Shown here piece after piece: positions 1-8,590 of a stretch of DNA of 64,000 bases. The translations under genes and the position numbers were made by a program. The stretch is from Clostridium_AT stratigraminis. GTDB taxonomy: Bacteria; Bacillota; Clostridia; Clostridiales; Clostridiaceae. Location of the stretch: NCBI RefSeq assembly GCF_045310675.1, contig NZ_JBJHZZ010000001.1:62001-126000 (forward strand), read 5' to 3'. The notes beneath the pieces were generated by a model, which was not told where the DNA came from, did no database searches, and worked only from the letters and a program-made list of their open reading frames with translations. How positions within the stretch are numbered: position 1 is the first letter of the stretch; the number at the start of each line of letters is the position of its first letter.

Positions 1-6
1 TAATTA

Positions 7-52
7 AAAAATGTTGTGTTTTTAGTTAAATAAATAAAAACACAACATTTTT
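7..52. terminator. Bidirectional intrinsic terminator
   Basis: Two perfectly complementary 18-base arms (7-24 and 35-52) are flanked by A and T runs, so the hairpin can terminate on either strand. It lies just past the stop of the minus-strand amidase gene and most likely ends that transcript. Confidence 0.8.
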
Positions 53-117
53 GTTTAATTTATAAAATTAATAGCTATTACTTTATATACTAGAATAAAG
101 ACAAACAATTACATTTA

Positions 118-1275
118 CTATCCGTTTATGTGGATTAATAAAAATCTAATCTTTTTATCTCCCCAGCCAAGATCCCAAGGCACGTGATATCTATCTGTGG
201 TATGGGAATTTACCAAGGGATAGCCATGGCAATCAAAACCTGTGACTATTGCAAAATGATCTATATTACCTCTGCCTTTTTCATAGCAAATTAAATCGCC
301 TATCTGAAGCTTGGTGATTGCGGGCGTGGCACCGTTTTGTGAGGTGGTAAGCTCTTTAAAGGTACCTATCTTAATTAAACTTCCCTTACCAGAATAAATG
401 AGATAATTCTTAAACGCATCCGCATTTACCCACGCACTAGAATGAGGAACCCAGCCTCCGCTTAAAGGTAGACCTCCGCCGTTTTTATCTCCTAGTGCCT
501 GGGAAACAAAATTAGTGCAGTCCCCACCAATTCCATTATAATCGTTATATTTTTTATTATATTTAAAATTATTTCCGCTGCCCCATGCAGCACCGCAGTA
601 CTTGTCAGCGTAGGCCGCTGCATTTTGTCTGTCATAATATTTTCTATTACTAAAAGAGAATAGATCTTTAGATAATAGTGAGAATTTATTAAAGGAGATT
701 GCAGAGCTAGGTAATTCAATAGTGTAGGATTGGAGTGCATCTTCAAAGCAGTCAGTATACCAATCGTTATAAATGACCCAAGCACCGTTTTTATTAATAA
801 GGCTCACTGTATGTCTTATGCCGACTCCAAAAGAATTAACAGGGGAAGCCTCATCATTATTATAAACATAGTCAAATTTATAGGACTCTTCTAATGCTAT
901 TTTGATAATATTTCCTCTTGGATAAATCTTTTTAATCCTAACATAAGATTCCACATTACCAAAGGTTATTTCTCTTTCATTTGCCCAATCATTAAGATAT
1001 TTAATTCTTTTAGTTTCATGTTCCAGCGCCCATTTGCCATATTTTTGAGAGGTATCAAATAATTCTTTAACAGGAGACAAGTCTCCAGAGACAAAGGCAG
1101 AGGAGCGAATAGCATATATTCTCTCAACTTCAGCTTTAATCTGCTTATCATCAATAGATGGCTTTAAGGGCTCAGCTCTTACAGCTTCATATCTAATATT
1201 AAAAGTTGTTGTAAGTAATAATGAAAACAAAATTATCATTAAAATTTTATTTCTAACTTTTATACCAATTATCAA
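118..1275 (-). CDS. Secreted amidase-domain protein (Amidase_6 family)
   Basis: About 385 residues. An N-terminal hydrophobic segment (ILMIILFSLLLTT) looks like a signal peptide or anchor. The middle region (about 40-210) resembles no family I can name. The C-terminal 170 residues match the putative amidase domain PF12671: YYDRQNAAAYADKYC, then GGDCTNFVSQAL carrying the likely nucleophilic Cys, and conserved His residues in IDHFAIVTG and NSHTTDRYH. I start at the TTG at 1275 because AAAGGAG lies 9 bases upstream; a TTG three codons earlier abuts the Shine-Dalgarno. Probable role is cleavage of peptide or cell-wall amide bonds outside the cell. The substrate is unknown. It is monocistronic. 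Confidence 0.8.
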   Translation of the reverse strand: MIIGIKVRNKILMIILFSLLLTTTFNIRYEAVRAEPLKPSIDDKQIKAEVERIYAIRSSAFVSGDLSPVKELFDTSQKYGKWALEHETKRIKYLNDWANEREITFGNVESYVRIKKIYPRGNIIKIALEESYKFDYVYNNDEASPVNSFGVGIRHTVSLINKNGAWVIYNDWYTDCFEDALQSYTIELPSSAISFNKFSLLSKDLFSFSNRKYYDRQNAAAYADKYCGAAWGSGNNFKYNKKYNDYNGIGGDCTNFVSQALGDKNGGGLPLSGGWVPHSSAWVNADAFKNYLIYSGKGSLIKIGTFKELTTSQNGATPAITKLQIGDLICYEKGRGNIDHFAIVTGFDCHGYPLVNSHTTDRYHVPWDLGWGDKKIRFLLIHING

Positions 1276-1393
1276 GCAAAACAACTCCTTTAAGTAAAGT
1301 AAATTCCAAAGATCCTATTGGAGATATTATTTAAGTAGTTTTAGTGTATCCAAACTTTCAAAGAAAATTGTATTGATTTTAAAAAAATTAAAT

Positions 1394-1507
1394 TTGGGGA
1401 CGGTTAATTCCTTTCACGTTTTTGGAGACGGTTAATGCCTTTCTGAATTTTAAATATAATTTTATAATAATAAAAGCAAAGGCAACTTAGTAATTAACCG
1501 TCCCCAA
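1394..1507. repeat. REP-like GGGGACGGTTAAT repeat cluster
   Basis: The 360-base gap upstream of the exporter operon holds two direct copies of a GGGGACGGTTAAT-type element (1394-1408, and 1422-1436 with one substitution), each followed by a CTTTC-containing tail, and one inverted copy (1493-1507). The copies can fold into a long hairpin. The same element occurs at 59156-59290. Layout resembles REP/BIME elements mobilised by REP-associated tyrosine transposases; no transposase is in the window. Confidence 0.7.
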
Positions 1508-1636
1508 GTTTCTTCATAAATTGTTAACAATATTGCCACTAAAAAAACATTAAGGGGCAATAAAATAATTACATTGCAATAAGATATTAATTTTGGAATC
1601 ATAAATCATATATTTTAATCAAATGGGAGGAACAAT

Positions 1637-3118
1637 ATGAAAAGTAAGTTAATTAAAACTATAATAGCGTGTGTTATAGTTGCTTGTGTAGGCTTTGGAG
1701 GCTATTATGGCTACAATAAATTTATTGCAGCAAAACCAGTTAAAGCTGCAAGTCAGTATTTAACTTTAAATGCTAAGACAATGAATATGCAGGTAAATAT
1801 TCAAGGAACTGGAGCTGCATATGCAGCAGTATCTAAGGATATAATGGCTAATAATAATGGAACCTTAAAGGATTTAAATGTAAAGATAGGGGATACGGTA
1901 GCGGCTGGAGCAAAACTTTTTACTTCAGACAGCGATGATTTGAGGAAGAGTGTTACTTCAGCACAAAATAATTTAAATAAACAAAATCTAACTCTGGCAA
2001 GCGACAAGCAAGCTTTGACAAATGCTCAAGCAGCTGTTACAGCAGCAGCTAATACTACGGATTCAAGTTCTAATGACAAAAATGCATCACAAAATGGAGG
2101 GCAAAGTAATCAAAATCCTCAGGACTCTGTTACAAGTGCTCAAAATAAAGTATCTATGGATCAATTAGGTCTAACTGATGCCCAAAGTCAATTAAGCTAT
2201 GCTAACGAACAATTAAGTAAAGCCGTAGTTACTGCTCCAATAGGAGGTGTAATTACAGCTGTAAATAATTCAAATGGTGATTCTGTACAACCTGGTAAGG
2301 CAGTGGTTTCAATAGTTGATATGAACTCACTTAAGATAAAAGTTCAGGTAGATGAACTTGACATAGATAAGGTTAAACTAGGACAAAAGGCACAAATTAA
2401 CTTTGATGCTATTAAAGATAAAACCTTTGATGGTACAGTAGAAACAATTGCTCAGACAGGAACTAGTAATAATAATGTAACTACCTATGATGTTATTGTT
2501 GATATTACAGATCCAACTGGAATTAAAATTGGAATGAATGCAAATGTAAGTATTCAAGTTGATAGTAAGGATAATGCACTTGTTGTTCCATCTGAGGCTG
2601 TAATTGATAGAAATGGACAAAAATTTGTTATGGTTCCTTCAAGCAGCACAACTTCCAATGCAGGATCTTCAAATAATAATTCAAATACTCAAAACAACAC
2701 TGGAAATAATGGACAATCAACAAATGGGAATAATGGACAATCAACAAACGGAAGTAACGGGCAACCAGCTGGAAGCAATGGGCAGCAAAGAAGCAGCGGT
2801 CAGAATAGAAGAACAGGAACAGGCAACAGCAGTTATGGCGCAACAAGTGGTGGTAAATTAGTAAGAGTACAAACTGGTCTTGAAAATGAAAACTATGTTG
2901 AAATTACAGAAGGTTTAAATGATGGAGATAAGGTCCTTATACAATTGCCTCAAACAAGCTCAAGTACTAACAGTTCAAGTAAAAATGGTTTAGGCGGCAG
3001 CTTCGGTGGCGGTGGCTTAGGCGGAGGTAATTTCGGCGGTGGTACCTTCATTAGACAAGGCAGCGGCGGTGGCGGAAACAATGCTGCAGGCGGAAATAAT
3101 GCTGCAAAAGGAGACTAG
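1637..3118 (+). CDS. MacA/YknX-like membrane-fusion adaptor of an ABC exporter
   Basis: 493 residues. An N-terminal membrane anchor (about 6-30) is followed by a HlyD/MacA architecture: a biotinyl-lipoyl-like segment near 70-95, an Ala/Gln-rich coiled hairpin (about 105-195), the second lipoyl half (VTAPIGGVITAVN), and a beta-barrel region near 225-310. The C-terminal third is low complexity, with Asn/Gly/Gln runs near 335-400 and a Gly-rich tail. GGGAGG precedes the ATG. The next two genes encode the matching ATPase and MacB-like permease, so this is the adaptor of a tripartite-type exporter. The Gly/Asn-rich tail is unusual for the family. The exported substrate is unknown; antimicrobial peptides are an inference from family and from the neighbouring sensor kinase. 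Confidence 0.88.
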   Translation: MKSKLIKTIIACVIVACVGFGGYYGYNKFIAAKPVKAASQYLTLNAKTMNMQVNIQGTGAAYAAVSKDIMANNNGTLKDLNVKIGDTVAAGAKLFTSDSDDLRKSVTSAQNNLNKQNLTLASDKQALTNAQAAVTAAANTTDSSSNDKNASQNGGQSNQNPQDSVTSAQNKVSMDQLGLTDAQSQLSYANEQLSKAVVTAPIGGVITAVNNSNGDSVQPGKAVVSIVDMNSLKIKVQVDELDIDKVKLGQKAQINFDAIKDKTFDGTVETIAQTGTSNNNVTTYDVIVDITDPTGIKIGMNANVSIQVDSKDNALVVPSEAVIDRNGQKFVMVPSSSTTSNAGSSNNNSNTQNNTGNNGQSTNGNNGQSTNGSNGQPAGSNGQQRSSGQNRRTGTGNSSYGATSGGKLVRVQTGLENENYVEITEGLNDGDKVLIQLPQTSSSTNSSSKNGLGGSFGGGGLGGGNFGGGTFIRQGSGGGGNNAAGGNNAAKGD

Positions 3119-3123
3119 AACAA

Positions 3124-3226
3124 ATAAGGAATACAGGTAAAAGTCCTAAATGGACTTTTACGGGTAACCTAGCCGATGGAAATCGGCTGGTATAGGTTAC
3201 CCAGTATACAGAATAAGGAATACAGG
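3124..3226 (+). promoter_or_regulatory. Structured spacer between adaptor and ATPase genes
   Basis: The 116-base spacer holds a 10-bp hairpin (3137-3146 with 3152-3161) and directly after it a two-tier hairpin (3162-3170 with 3194-3202, inner 3171-3177 with 3182-3188). The pair is bounded by direct repeats of ATAAGGAATACAGG (3124-3137 and 3213-3226), the second merging with the ribosome binding site. No T run follows, so this is not a classic terminator. It may set the expression ratio in the operon, or be a small inserted repeat. Confidence 0.55.
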
Positions 3227-3234
3227 AGGGTCCT

Positions 3235-3948
3235 ATGGCTGAGAATTCAAATAAAGAAATAATTAAAATGACCAATATAGAAAAAGCTTACAACATGGGC
3301 AGCAGTACCTTCAAAGCACTAGATGGAGTTGACCTAAGTATTTCTAAGGGGGAATACGTGGCTATTGTCGGACCATCTGGGGCTGGTAAGTCAACTCTTA
3401 TGAATATTATTGGCTGTTTAGATACCCCTACCAATGGAGAATATATATTGGACGGGTTAAATACAAAATGCAGCGATAATAAATTAGCAGAAATAAGAAA
3501 TAAGAAAATTGGCTTTATATTTCAAAATTACAATCTGCTGCCTAAATTAAATATATTAGAAAATGTTGAATTACCACTTATGTATCTAGGTTATCCCAAT
3601 AAAGAAATAAGAGAAAAGGCAAAGGCCGCACTTGAAAAGGTTGGTTTAACCACTCATTTAAAGCATAAACCCTCTGAGCTTTCAGGAGGTCAAATGCAAA
3701 GAGTTGCCATAGCAAGAGCACTTGCAACTGAACCACAAATAATACTTGCAGATGAGCCAACAGGAGCCTTAGATAGTAAAACTGGTAAAGAAGTATTACA
3801 AATGTTAAAGGATTTAAATAAAGAAGGTAATACTATAGTTATGATAACACATGATAAGGAAATAGCTGCAGAAGCAAAAAGAATGATTACTGTTAAGGAT
3901 GGAATTATAACCTCGGACACTTTATCAGTGAGTGAGGTGGGAGCATGA
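3235..3948 (+). CDS. ABC exporter ATP-binding protein (MacB/YknY-like)
   Basis: 237 residues, the standard length for a LolD/MacB-type ATPase. Visible motifs are Walker A GPSGAGKST (about 43-51), the Q-loop in FIFQNYNLLP, the signature LSGGQ (about 143), Walker B IILADEPTGALD and the switch His in MITHDKE. The Shine-Dalgarno is AGGAGGG. The stop overlaps the permease start by 4 bases (ATGA), giving translational coupling. It should power the exporter formed with the preceding adaptor and the following permease. Confidence 0.93.
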   Translation: MAENSNKEIIKMTNIEKAYNMGSSTFKALDGVDLSISKGEYVAIVGPSGAGKSTLMNIIGCLDTPTNGEYILDGLNTKCSDNKLAEIRNKKIGFIFQNYNLLPKLNILENVELPLMYLGYPNKEIREKAKAALEKVGLTTHLKHKPSELSGGQMQRVAIARALATEPQIILADEPTGALDSKTGKEVLQMLKDLNKEGNTIVMITHDKEIAAEAKRMITVKDGIITSDTLSVSEVGA

Positions 3949-5138
3949 AATTTAGTAGACTAGTAAAGATGGCATTATCCTCTGTATGGAACAATAAAAT
4001 GAGATCCTTTCTTACAATGCTTGGTATAATTATAGGTATATCCTCTGTAATTATATTAGTTGGAATGGGTCAGGGAACTCAAAAACAGATAAGTGATCAA
4101 ATAGAAAAATTAGGAACAAATTTAATTACAGTAACTATTACTGGAAGAAGAACTGCCTCAATTTCAGATTCAGAACTTGCAGATTTAAAGACTCAGCCTG
4201 GCATAAAGGAAATAGCACCGCAGTTAAGTTCAGGCAGTGTAAATATTAAAGCAGGAGATAAAAGTGCAACAACTTCCTTGGAAGCTTCTACACCTAATTA
4301 TTCTGAAATAAGAAAAATTAATGTAGCTTCTGGCAGGTTTATAAATCAAAGAGATGAAGATAATAGATTTAAGGTTGCTGTAATAGGACCTGAAACTGCA
4401 CAAAATATTTTTGGTAATACAAATGTTGTTGGAAATACTATGTATATAAATGGAATCCAATTTACTATTGTTGGTGTTTTAGAATCTCAAGGTACCTCAG
4501 CTATGGGTTCAAGCGATGATAGAATTATAGTTCCCCTTTCTACAGGAGAAAGATTACTTCAAACAACAAAAATTAGTAACTATTATATAGAGGCAGAGAG
4601 TAAGGATACAGTGGATGAGGCAATGTCATATTTAACTTTATTCTTAAATAATAAATATAAAATTAGTAATGATAATAGTGTAAATTCAAGAAACTATTAT
4701 AGAGTAATGAATCAAACAAGTATTTTAGATACTGCAAATGCTACCAATCAAAGTATGACAGCAATGCTGGGCGGTATAGCAGCAATATCACTGCTAGTTG
4801 GTGGTATTGGTATAATGAATATAATGCTTGTATCAGTTATTGAAAGAACAAGAGAAATTGGAATTAGAAAGGCAATTGGGGCAAAGAGAAGAACTGTTCT
4901 TCTGCAATTCTTAATTGAAGCAGCAAGTATAAGCAGCTTAGGAGGTATACTTGGAGTTCTCCTTGGATACTTAGGCTCCTATTTTGGACCAAAGCTTTTT
5001 GGCAAAGTAATATTAATGTCGAATAGTATCGTAATAGAAGCCTTTATTTTTTCAGTAGTAGTAGGTATAATTTTTGGTATATACCCTGCAAATAAGGCTT
5101 CCAAATTAAACCCAATCGATGCCTTAAGATTTGAATAA
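3945..5138 (+). CDS. ABC exporter permease, MacB/FtsX family
   Basis: 397 residues with the MacB layout: an N-terminal transmembrane helix (about 20-42, MLGIIIGISSVIILVGMG), a large extracytoplasmic MacB_PCD domain (about 45-260), and a C-terminal FtsX domain with three helices (about 275-395), including GGIGIMNIMLVSVIERTREIG and the closing Pro-Ile-Asp-Ala-Leu motif. It is coupled to the ATPase by a 4-base overlap. Together with the adaptor it forms a MacAB/YknXYZ-like mechanotransmission exporter. Confidence 0.92.
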   Translation: MKFSRLVKMALSSVWNNKMRSFLTMLGIIIGISSVIILVGMGQGTQKQISDQIEKLGTNLITVTITGRRTASISDSELADLKTQPGIKEIAPQLSSGSVNIKAGDKSATTSLEASTPNYSEIRKINVASGRFINQRDEDNRFKVAVIGPETAQNIFGNTNVVGNTMYINGIQFTIVGVLESQGTSAMGSSDDRIIVPLSTGERLLQTTKISNYYIEAESKDTVDEAMSYLTLFLNNKYKISNDNSVNSRNYYRVMNQTSILDTANATNQSMTAMLGGIAAISLLVGGIGIMNIMLVSVIERTREIGIRKAIGAKRRTVLLQFLIEAASISSLGGILGVLLGYLGSYFGPKLFGKVILMSNSIVIEAFIFSVVVGIIFGIYPANKASKLNPIDALRFE

Positions 5139-5146
5139 GTAATGAT

Positions 5147-5239
5147 AAACACGGAATATAGGTTAAGCACCGAAGACGCTGAAGGGTATGTAGATATATT
5201 ACTTTAAGAGTTTTGTGTAATAGGCTATATTTCGTGTTT
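5147..5239 (+). promoter_or_regulatory. Long-range stem between permease and regulator genes
   Basis: Arms 5147-5161 and 5225-5239 pair over 15 bp with one G-U wobble and enclose about 60 bases. The right arm ends in TTTTATTTT, directly before the response-regulator Shine-Dalgarno (AAGGAGA). It could attenuate readthrough from the exporter genes into the two-component genes. Structure is seen; function is inferred. Confidence 0.4.
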
Positions 5240-5260
5240 TATTTTAAGGAGATTTTGAAA

Positions 5261-5959
5261 ATGAAAGAAAAAATTTTGGTTGTAGATGATGAAGATAGAA
5301 TGAGAAAGCTTATATGCGCTTATTTAATAAAAGAAGGCTATGAAACAATAGAGGCAGAAAATGGTGCTCAGGCACTTAATCTATTTAAAAGCCATAGTAT
5401 ACAACTTGTTATATTAGATGTAATGATGCCAGTAATGGATGGTTTTACAACCTGCAGGGAGCTTAGAAAGACTTCAAATGTACCAATTATTTTTTTAACT
5501 GCAAAGGCAGAAGACGAAGATAAATTAATTGGTTTTGAACTTGGAACAGATCATTATATATCAAAACCCTTTAATATGAAGCTGCTGCTCGCAAAGGTGA
5601 AATCACTGCTTAATAGAACTTATTATTCAGACACTCAACCTAAGAAGGAACATTTTTTTGATGGATTATCTATAGATGAGCTCTCTCATAAAGTATCCAT
5701 AGATGGTTCTACTCTAAGTTTATCACCGAAAGAATATGACTTATTACTATATTTCGTAAACAATAAGGGAATAGTTTTAACCAGAGAAAAAATTTTAGAT
5801 TATATCTGGGGTGTAGATTTTTATGGGGATTATAGAACAGTGGACAGTCATATAAAAAGACTAAGAGAAAAGCTTGGTGAAAAAGCTTCTTTAATTTCAA
5901 CAGTAAGAGGCACAGGATATATTTTTGAGGGAAAACATGATGAAAAGAACTTTAATTAG
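5261..5959 (+). CDS. OmpR-family response regulator
   Basis: 232 residues. Receiver domain 1-120: acidic pair DDED near the N-terminus, phospho-acceptor Asp in LVILDVMMP, conserved Lys in YISKPF. OmpR/PhoB winged-helix domain about 135-228 (LSPKEYDLLLYFVNN, RTVDSHIKRLREKLG, STVRGTGYIFE). I chose the ATG at 5261 because AAGGAGA lies just upstream and the protein then begins at the canonical receiver strand; an in-frame start 48 bases earlier lacks a good site. The gene overlaps the kinase gene and probably controls the exporter operon. Confidence 0.92.
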   Translation: MKEKILVVDDEDRMRKLICAYLIKEGYETIEAENGAQALNLFKSHSIQLVILDVMMPVMDGFTTCRELRKTSNVPIIFLTAKAEDEDKLIGFELGTDHYISKPFNMKLLLAKVKSLLNRTYYSDTQPKKEHFFDGLSIDELSHKVSIDGSTLSLSPKEYDLLLYFVNNKGIVLTREKILDYIWGVDFYGDYRTVDSHIKRLREKLGEKASLISTVRGTGYIFEGKHDEKNFN

Positions 5960-7463
5960 TATAAGAAATAAAATCACAAATAATATGAGCATAACAAAGA
6001 AATTATTTGCAATAACAGCTCTTATTTTTGCAATATTTATTATTGGTACCCTGCTTATTCAATCTCTTTTCTTTGAGAGATTTTATGTATACAGGAAAAA
6101 AACTGATTTAGCAGTAACTATAGATAGGTTTAAAACAGAATACGACAAAACTAAAAGCGATGATGAATCAGCTCAATTAATTGATGAATATGAGACTAAT
6201 GGAAATATAAAAATAGTTATTTTAGATAGCTCAAATAGGCTAAAATTTTTAACAAAAAGTTCTGAAATTAGAACAGACTTAAGTAAAACAAGAGAATTAA
6301 CTCAATTTATCCAAGCCTTTGCAAGTGATAATGGAATGGTTGCAAACTTAAAGCAGAGTAATGGCTCCATTACAGAGATGCCACGTACCATAGACGGAAC
6401 GGTAAAAGACATATTTTATATAACAGCAGATAAAGAGAAGAATGAAGTTATATTTGCTGTAACCTCCTTGCAGCCTGTTAATGAAGCTGTTTCAGTTATT
6501 AAAGATTTATATGGTTACTTTTGCATAGGAGCTATTTTTATAATTGTAATTCTCTCTTTAATATACTCTAATATGATTGCAAAACCCCTTGTAAAGATAA
6601 ATAAAGTGGCAACTAAGATGGCCAATTTAGACTTCAATGAAAAGTGTGAAGTTAAAAGCAAGGATGAAATTGGCAATGTTGCTGCTTCACTTAACTTTCT
6701 CTCTGAAAATTTAGGTAATGCATTGACATCCCTTAAAGAAGCTAATGCAAAACTTGAAAAAGATATTGAAATGGAAAGAAATTTGGAGAAAATGAGAAAG
6801 GAATTTGTTGCCTCAGTATCTCATGAACTCAAAACTCCAATAACACTCATAGATGGCTATGCTGTTGGCTTAAAAGATAATATATTCGAAGATGAAGATA
6901 AGGACTATTATCTTGATATTATTATAGACGAAACAGAAAAAATGGGAAATTTGGTGTCCGAAATGCTTGATTTATCCCATTTAGAATCGGGAAGCTTTAA
7001 GCTTTCAAAACAAAAATTTAATATTACAGAGCTTATTAAACTCACCTTGAATAAATATGAAGCAATCTTAGATGAAAAAGAAATTTCTGTAGAAATAAAC
7101 CTTGCTGAAGAAGTAATAGTTTTTGCAGATTGGAATAGAATGGAACAGGTGCTTACCAATTATATTACTAACGCTATAAGGCATGTTGAAGATAAGGGTC
7201 ATATTTATATAAACACAAAAGAAGAAGAAAAGGATATATCAATTGGAATTGAGAATACTGGCTCTAATATTCCGGAAGAAGATTTACCTAAGCTTTGGGA
7301 TAGATTCTATAAGGTAGATAAATCAAGGAATAGAAAACTAGGGGGCACTGGTATAGGACTTTCTATAGTTAAAAATATACTGCTTCATCATGGTTATAGT
7401 TTTGGAGCTAAAAATACAGATCTAGGAGTGATGTTTTATTTTAAAGTTCCAAAAGATATTTAA
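5937..7463 (+). CDS. Membrane sensor histidine kinase
   Basis: About 508 residues. Transmembrane helices lie near 22-45 and 195-218 and flank an extracytoplasmic sensor of about 150 residues. A HAMP domain follows, then HisKA (FVASVSHELKTP, phospho-His) and HATPase_c with the N box (NYITNAIRHV), the G1 region and GGTGIGLSIVKNIL. Start placed at ATG 5937 (a second ATG follows at 5940) after GAGGG, overlapping the regulator gene by 23 bases. It is the partner of the adjacent response regulator; the ligand is unknown. Confidence 0.9.
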   Translation: MMKRTLISIRNKITNNMSITKKLFAITALIFAIFIIGTLLIQSLFFERFYVYRKKTDLAVTIDRFKTEYDKTKSDDESAQLIDEYETNGNIKIVILDSSNRLKFLTKSSEIRTDLSKTRELTQFIQAFASDNGMVANLKQSNGSITEMPRTIDGTVKDIFYITADKEKNEVIFAVTSLQPVNEAVSVIKDLYGYFCIGAIFIIVILSLIYSNMIAKPLVKINKVATKMANLDFNEKCEVKSKDEIGNVAASLNFLSENLGNALTSLKEANAKLEKDIEMERNLEKMRKEFVASVSHELKTPITLIDGYAVGLKDNIFEDEDKDYYLDIIIDETEKMGNLVSEMLDLSHLESGSFKLSKQKFNITELIKLTLNKYEAILDEKEISVEINLAEEVIVFADWNRMEQVLTNYITNAIRHVEDKGHIYINTKEEEKDISIGIENTGSNIPEEDLPKLWDRFYKVDKSRNRKLGGTGIGLSIVKNILLHHGYSFGAKNTDLGVMFYFKVPKDI

Positions 7464-7590
7464 TTATATTATATATGATGTTTACAATTTATTTACCTTA
7501 TTGTGATACGTCTGTCATATGATTTAAATAATATAAAGTTGAAGCAAACATCTACAATTTTTACTTAAGCATTATAGGAGCGATGGGTTT

Positions 7591-8574
7591 ATGGGGAAAA
7601 TTAAATATTTAAAATGTCTGGGTATATACTTTTTTATTATTACCTTAATATATACTCAGACTGCATGTTCAGATAATAAGCTTGCAACTGACAGTTCAAG
7701 TGTAATTAAGGATAATGTTTCCACTTCAAATGGACAAACTATTAATGAAACAAATACTAATAATGATGATAATGACATTATGATAATGGAAAAAAAGGCA
7801 CTGCTTGTAAGCTTAAATGAAAAGTCTGTTGAGTTTGAAAAAATGAGAACAGAGCTTGAAAATAATATTAAAGACTATTTAGGAAAAAATATCAGCAAGG
7901 TTGGCTTGTCCTATTATGATATTAATTCTGGTAAAGAAATAGTAATAAATGGGGATAAAACCTTTTTAGCAGCTAGTACTATCAAAGTTCAAATGAATAT
8001 GATACTGGATGATATGATTCAAAATGGTACGGTGAAGGAAAACGAAAGCATACAGTACACAGAGGACAGCTTTGAAGAAGGAACAGGAATACTGCAGTCT
8101 CAGGATTTATCAAAGCCAATTTCTTTATCACTATTAAGTGATTATTCTATAATTTACTCAGATAATATTGCTACAAACATGATCATTAAAAGAATTAATT
8201 ACTATAATATGAGAAATTTGATTGATGCAAAACTTGGACATGCAACAGATAAATCTGGTAACTTTATTACGGCTAATGATGAAACAACGTTATTAAAACA
8301 ACTATATGAAAATGTAAATAATAACTCTTATTATTCTAAAATTATTGATGACATGAAAAATACAGAATTCCATGATAGATTAGATTTTTATTTGCCGCAC
8401 AATATTGTTGCTCATAAAGTGGGTAACTATGACAGCTATGTAAATGATGTAGGCATAATCTATACTAAAAATCCTTATATTTTAAGTATTTACACCAATA
8501 ACTTGGACAATGCTAATGAAGTTATTGCTCACATTTCGAAAATGATTTATGATTCTCAGGTAAATTTTAATTAA
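7591..8574 (+). CDS. Class A beta-lactamase-fold serine hydrolase, secreted
   Basis: 327 residues. An N-terminal hydrophobic stretch ending in TQTACS suggests a lipoprotein signal, although the lipobox is not canonical. After a low-complexity linker, residues about 95-325 carry the serine beta-lactamase/transpeptidase motifs: SxxK as STIK in FLAASTIKV, SDN in IIYSDNIATN, and KVG in place of KTG. I do not see the Glu-166-type omega-loop motif clearly, so penicillin hydrolysis is uncertain. A wall peptidase or an enzymatically altered relative is equally possible. It sits between the kinase gene and the Asn-rich lipoprotein gene on the same strand. Confidence 0.82.
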   Translation: MGKIKYLKCLGIYFFIITLIYTQTACSDNKLATDSSSVIKDNVSTSNGQTINETNTNNDDNDIMIMEKKALLVSLNEKSVEFEKMRTELENNIKDYLGKNISKVGLSYYDINSGKEIVINGDKTFLAASTIKVQMNMILDDMIQNGTVKENESIQYTEDSFEEGTGILQSQDLSKPISLSLLSDYSIIYSDNIATNMIIKRINYYNMRNLIDAKLGHATDKSGNFITANDETTLLKQLYENVNNNSYYSKIIDDMKNTEFHDRLDFYLPHNIVAHKVGNYDSYVNDVGIIYTKNPYILSIYTNNLDNANEVIAHISKMIYDSQVNFN

Positions 8575-8590
8575 AAGGCGGAGGCTTAAA

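Noticed and set aside
1394..1507. GGGGACGGTTAAT copies as a CRISPR array
   Set aside because: Units are inverted, irregularly spaced and only three; REP-like is the better explanation.
2604..2861. Plus-strand 85-codon frame within the adaptor gene
   Set aside because: Another frame of the repetitive Asn/Gly region; no start signal.
7591..8574. True penicillin-hydrolysing beta-lactamase
   Set aside because: SxxK and SDN fit, but the omega-loop Glu is not clear and the third motif is KVG, so only the fold is called.
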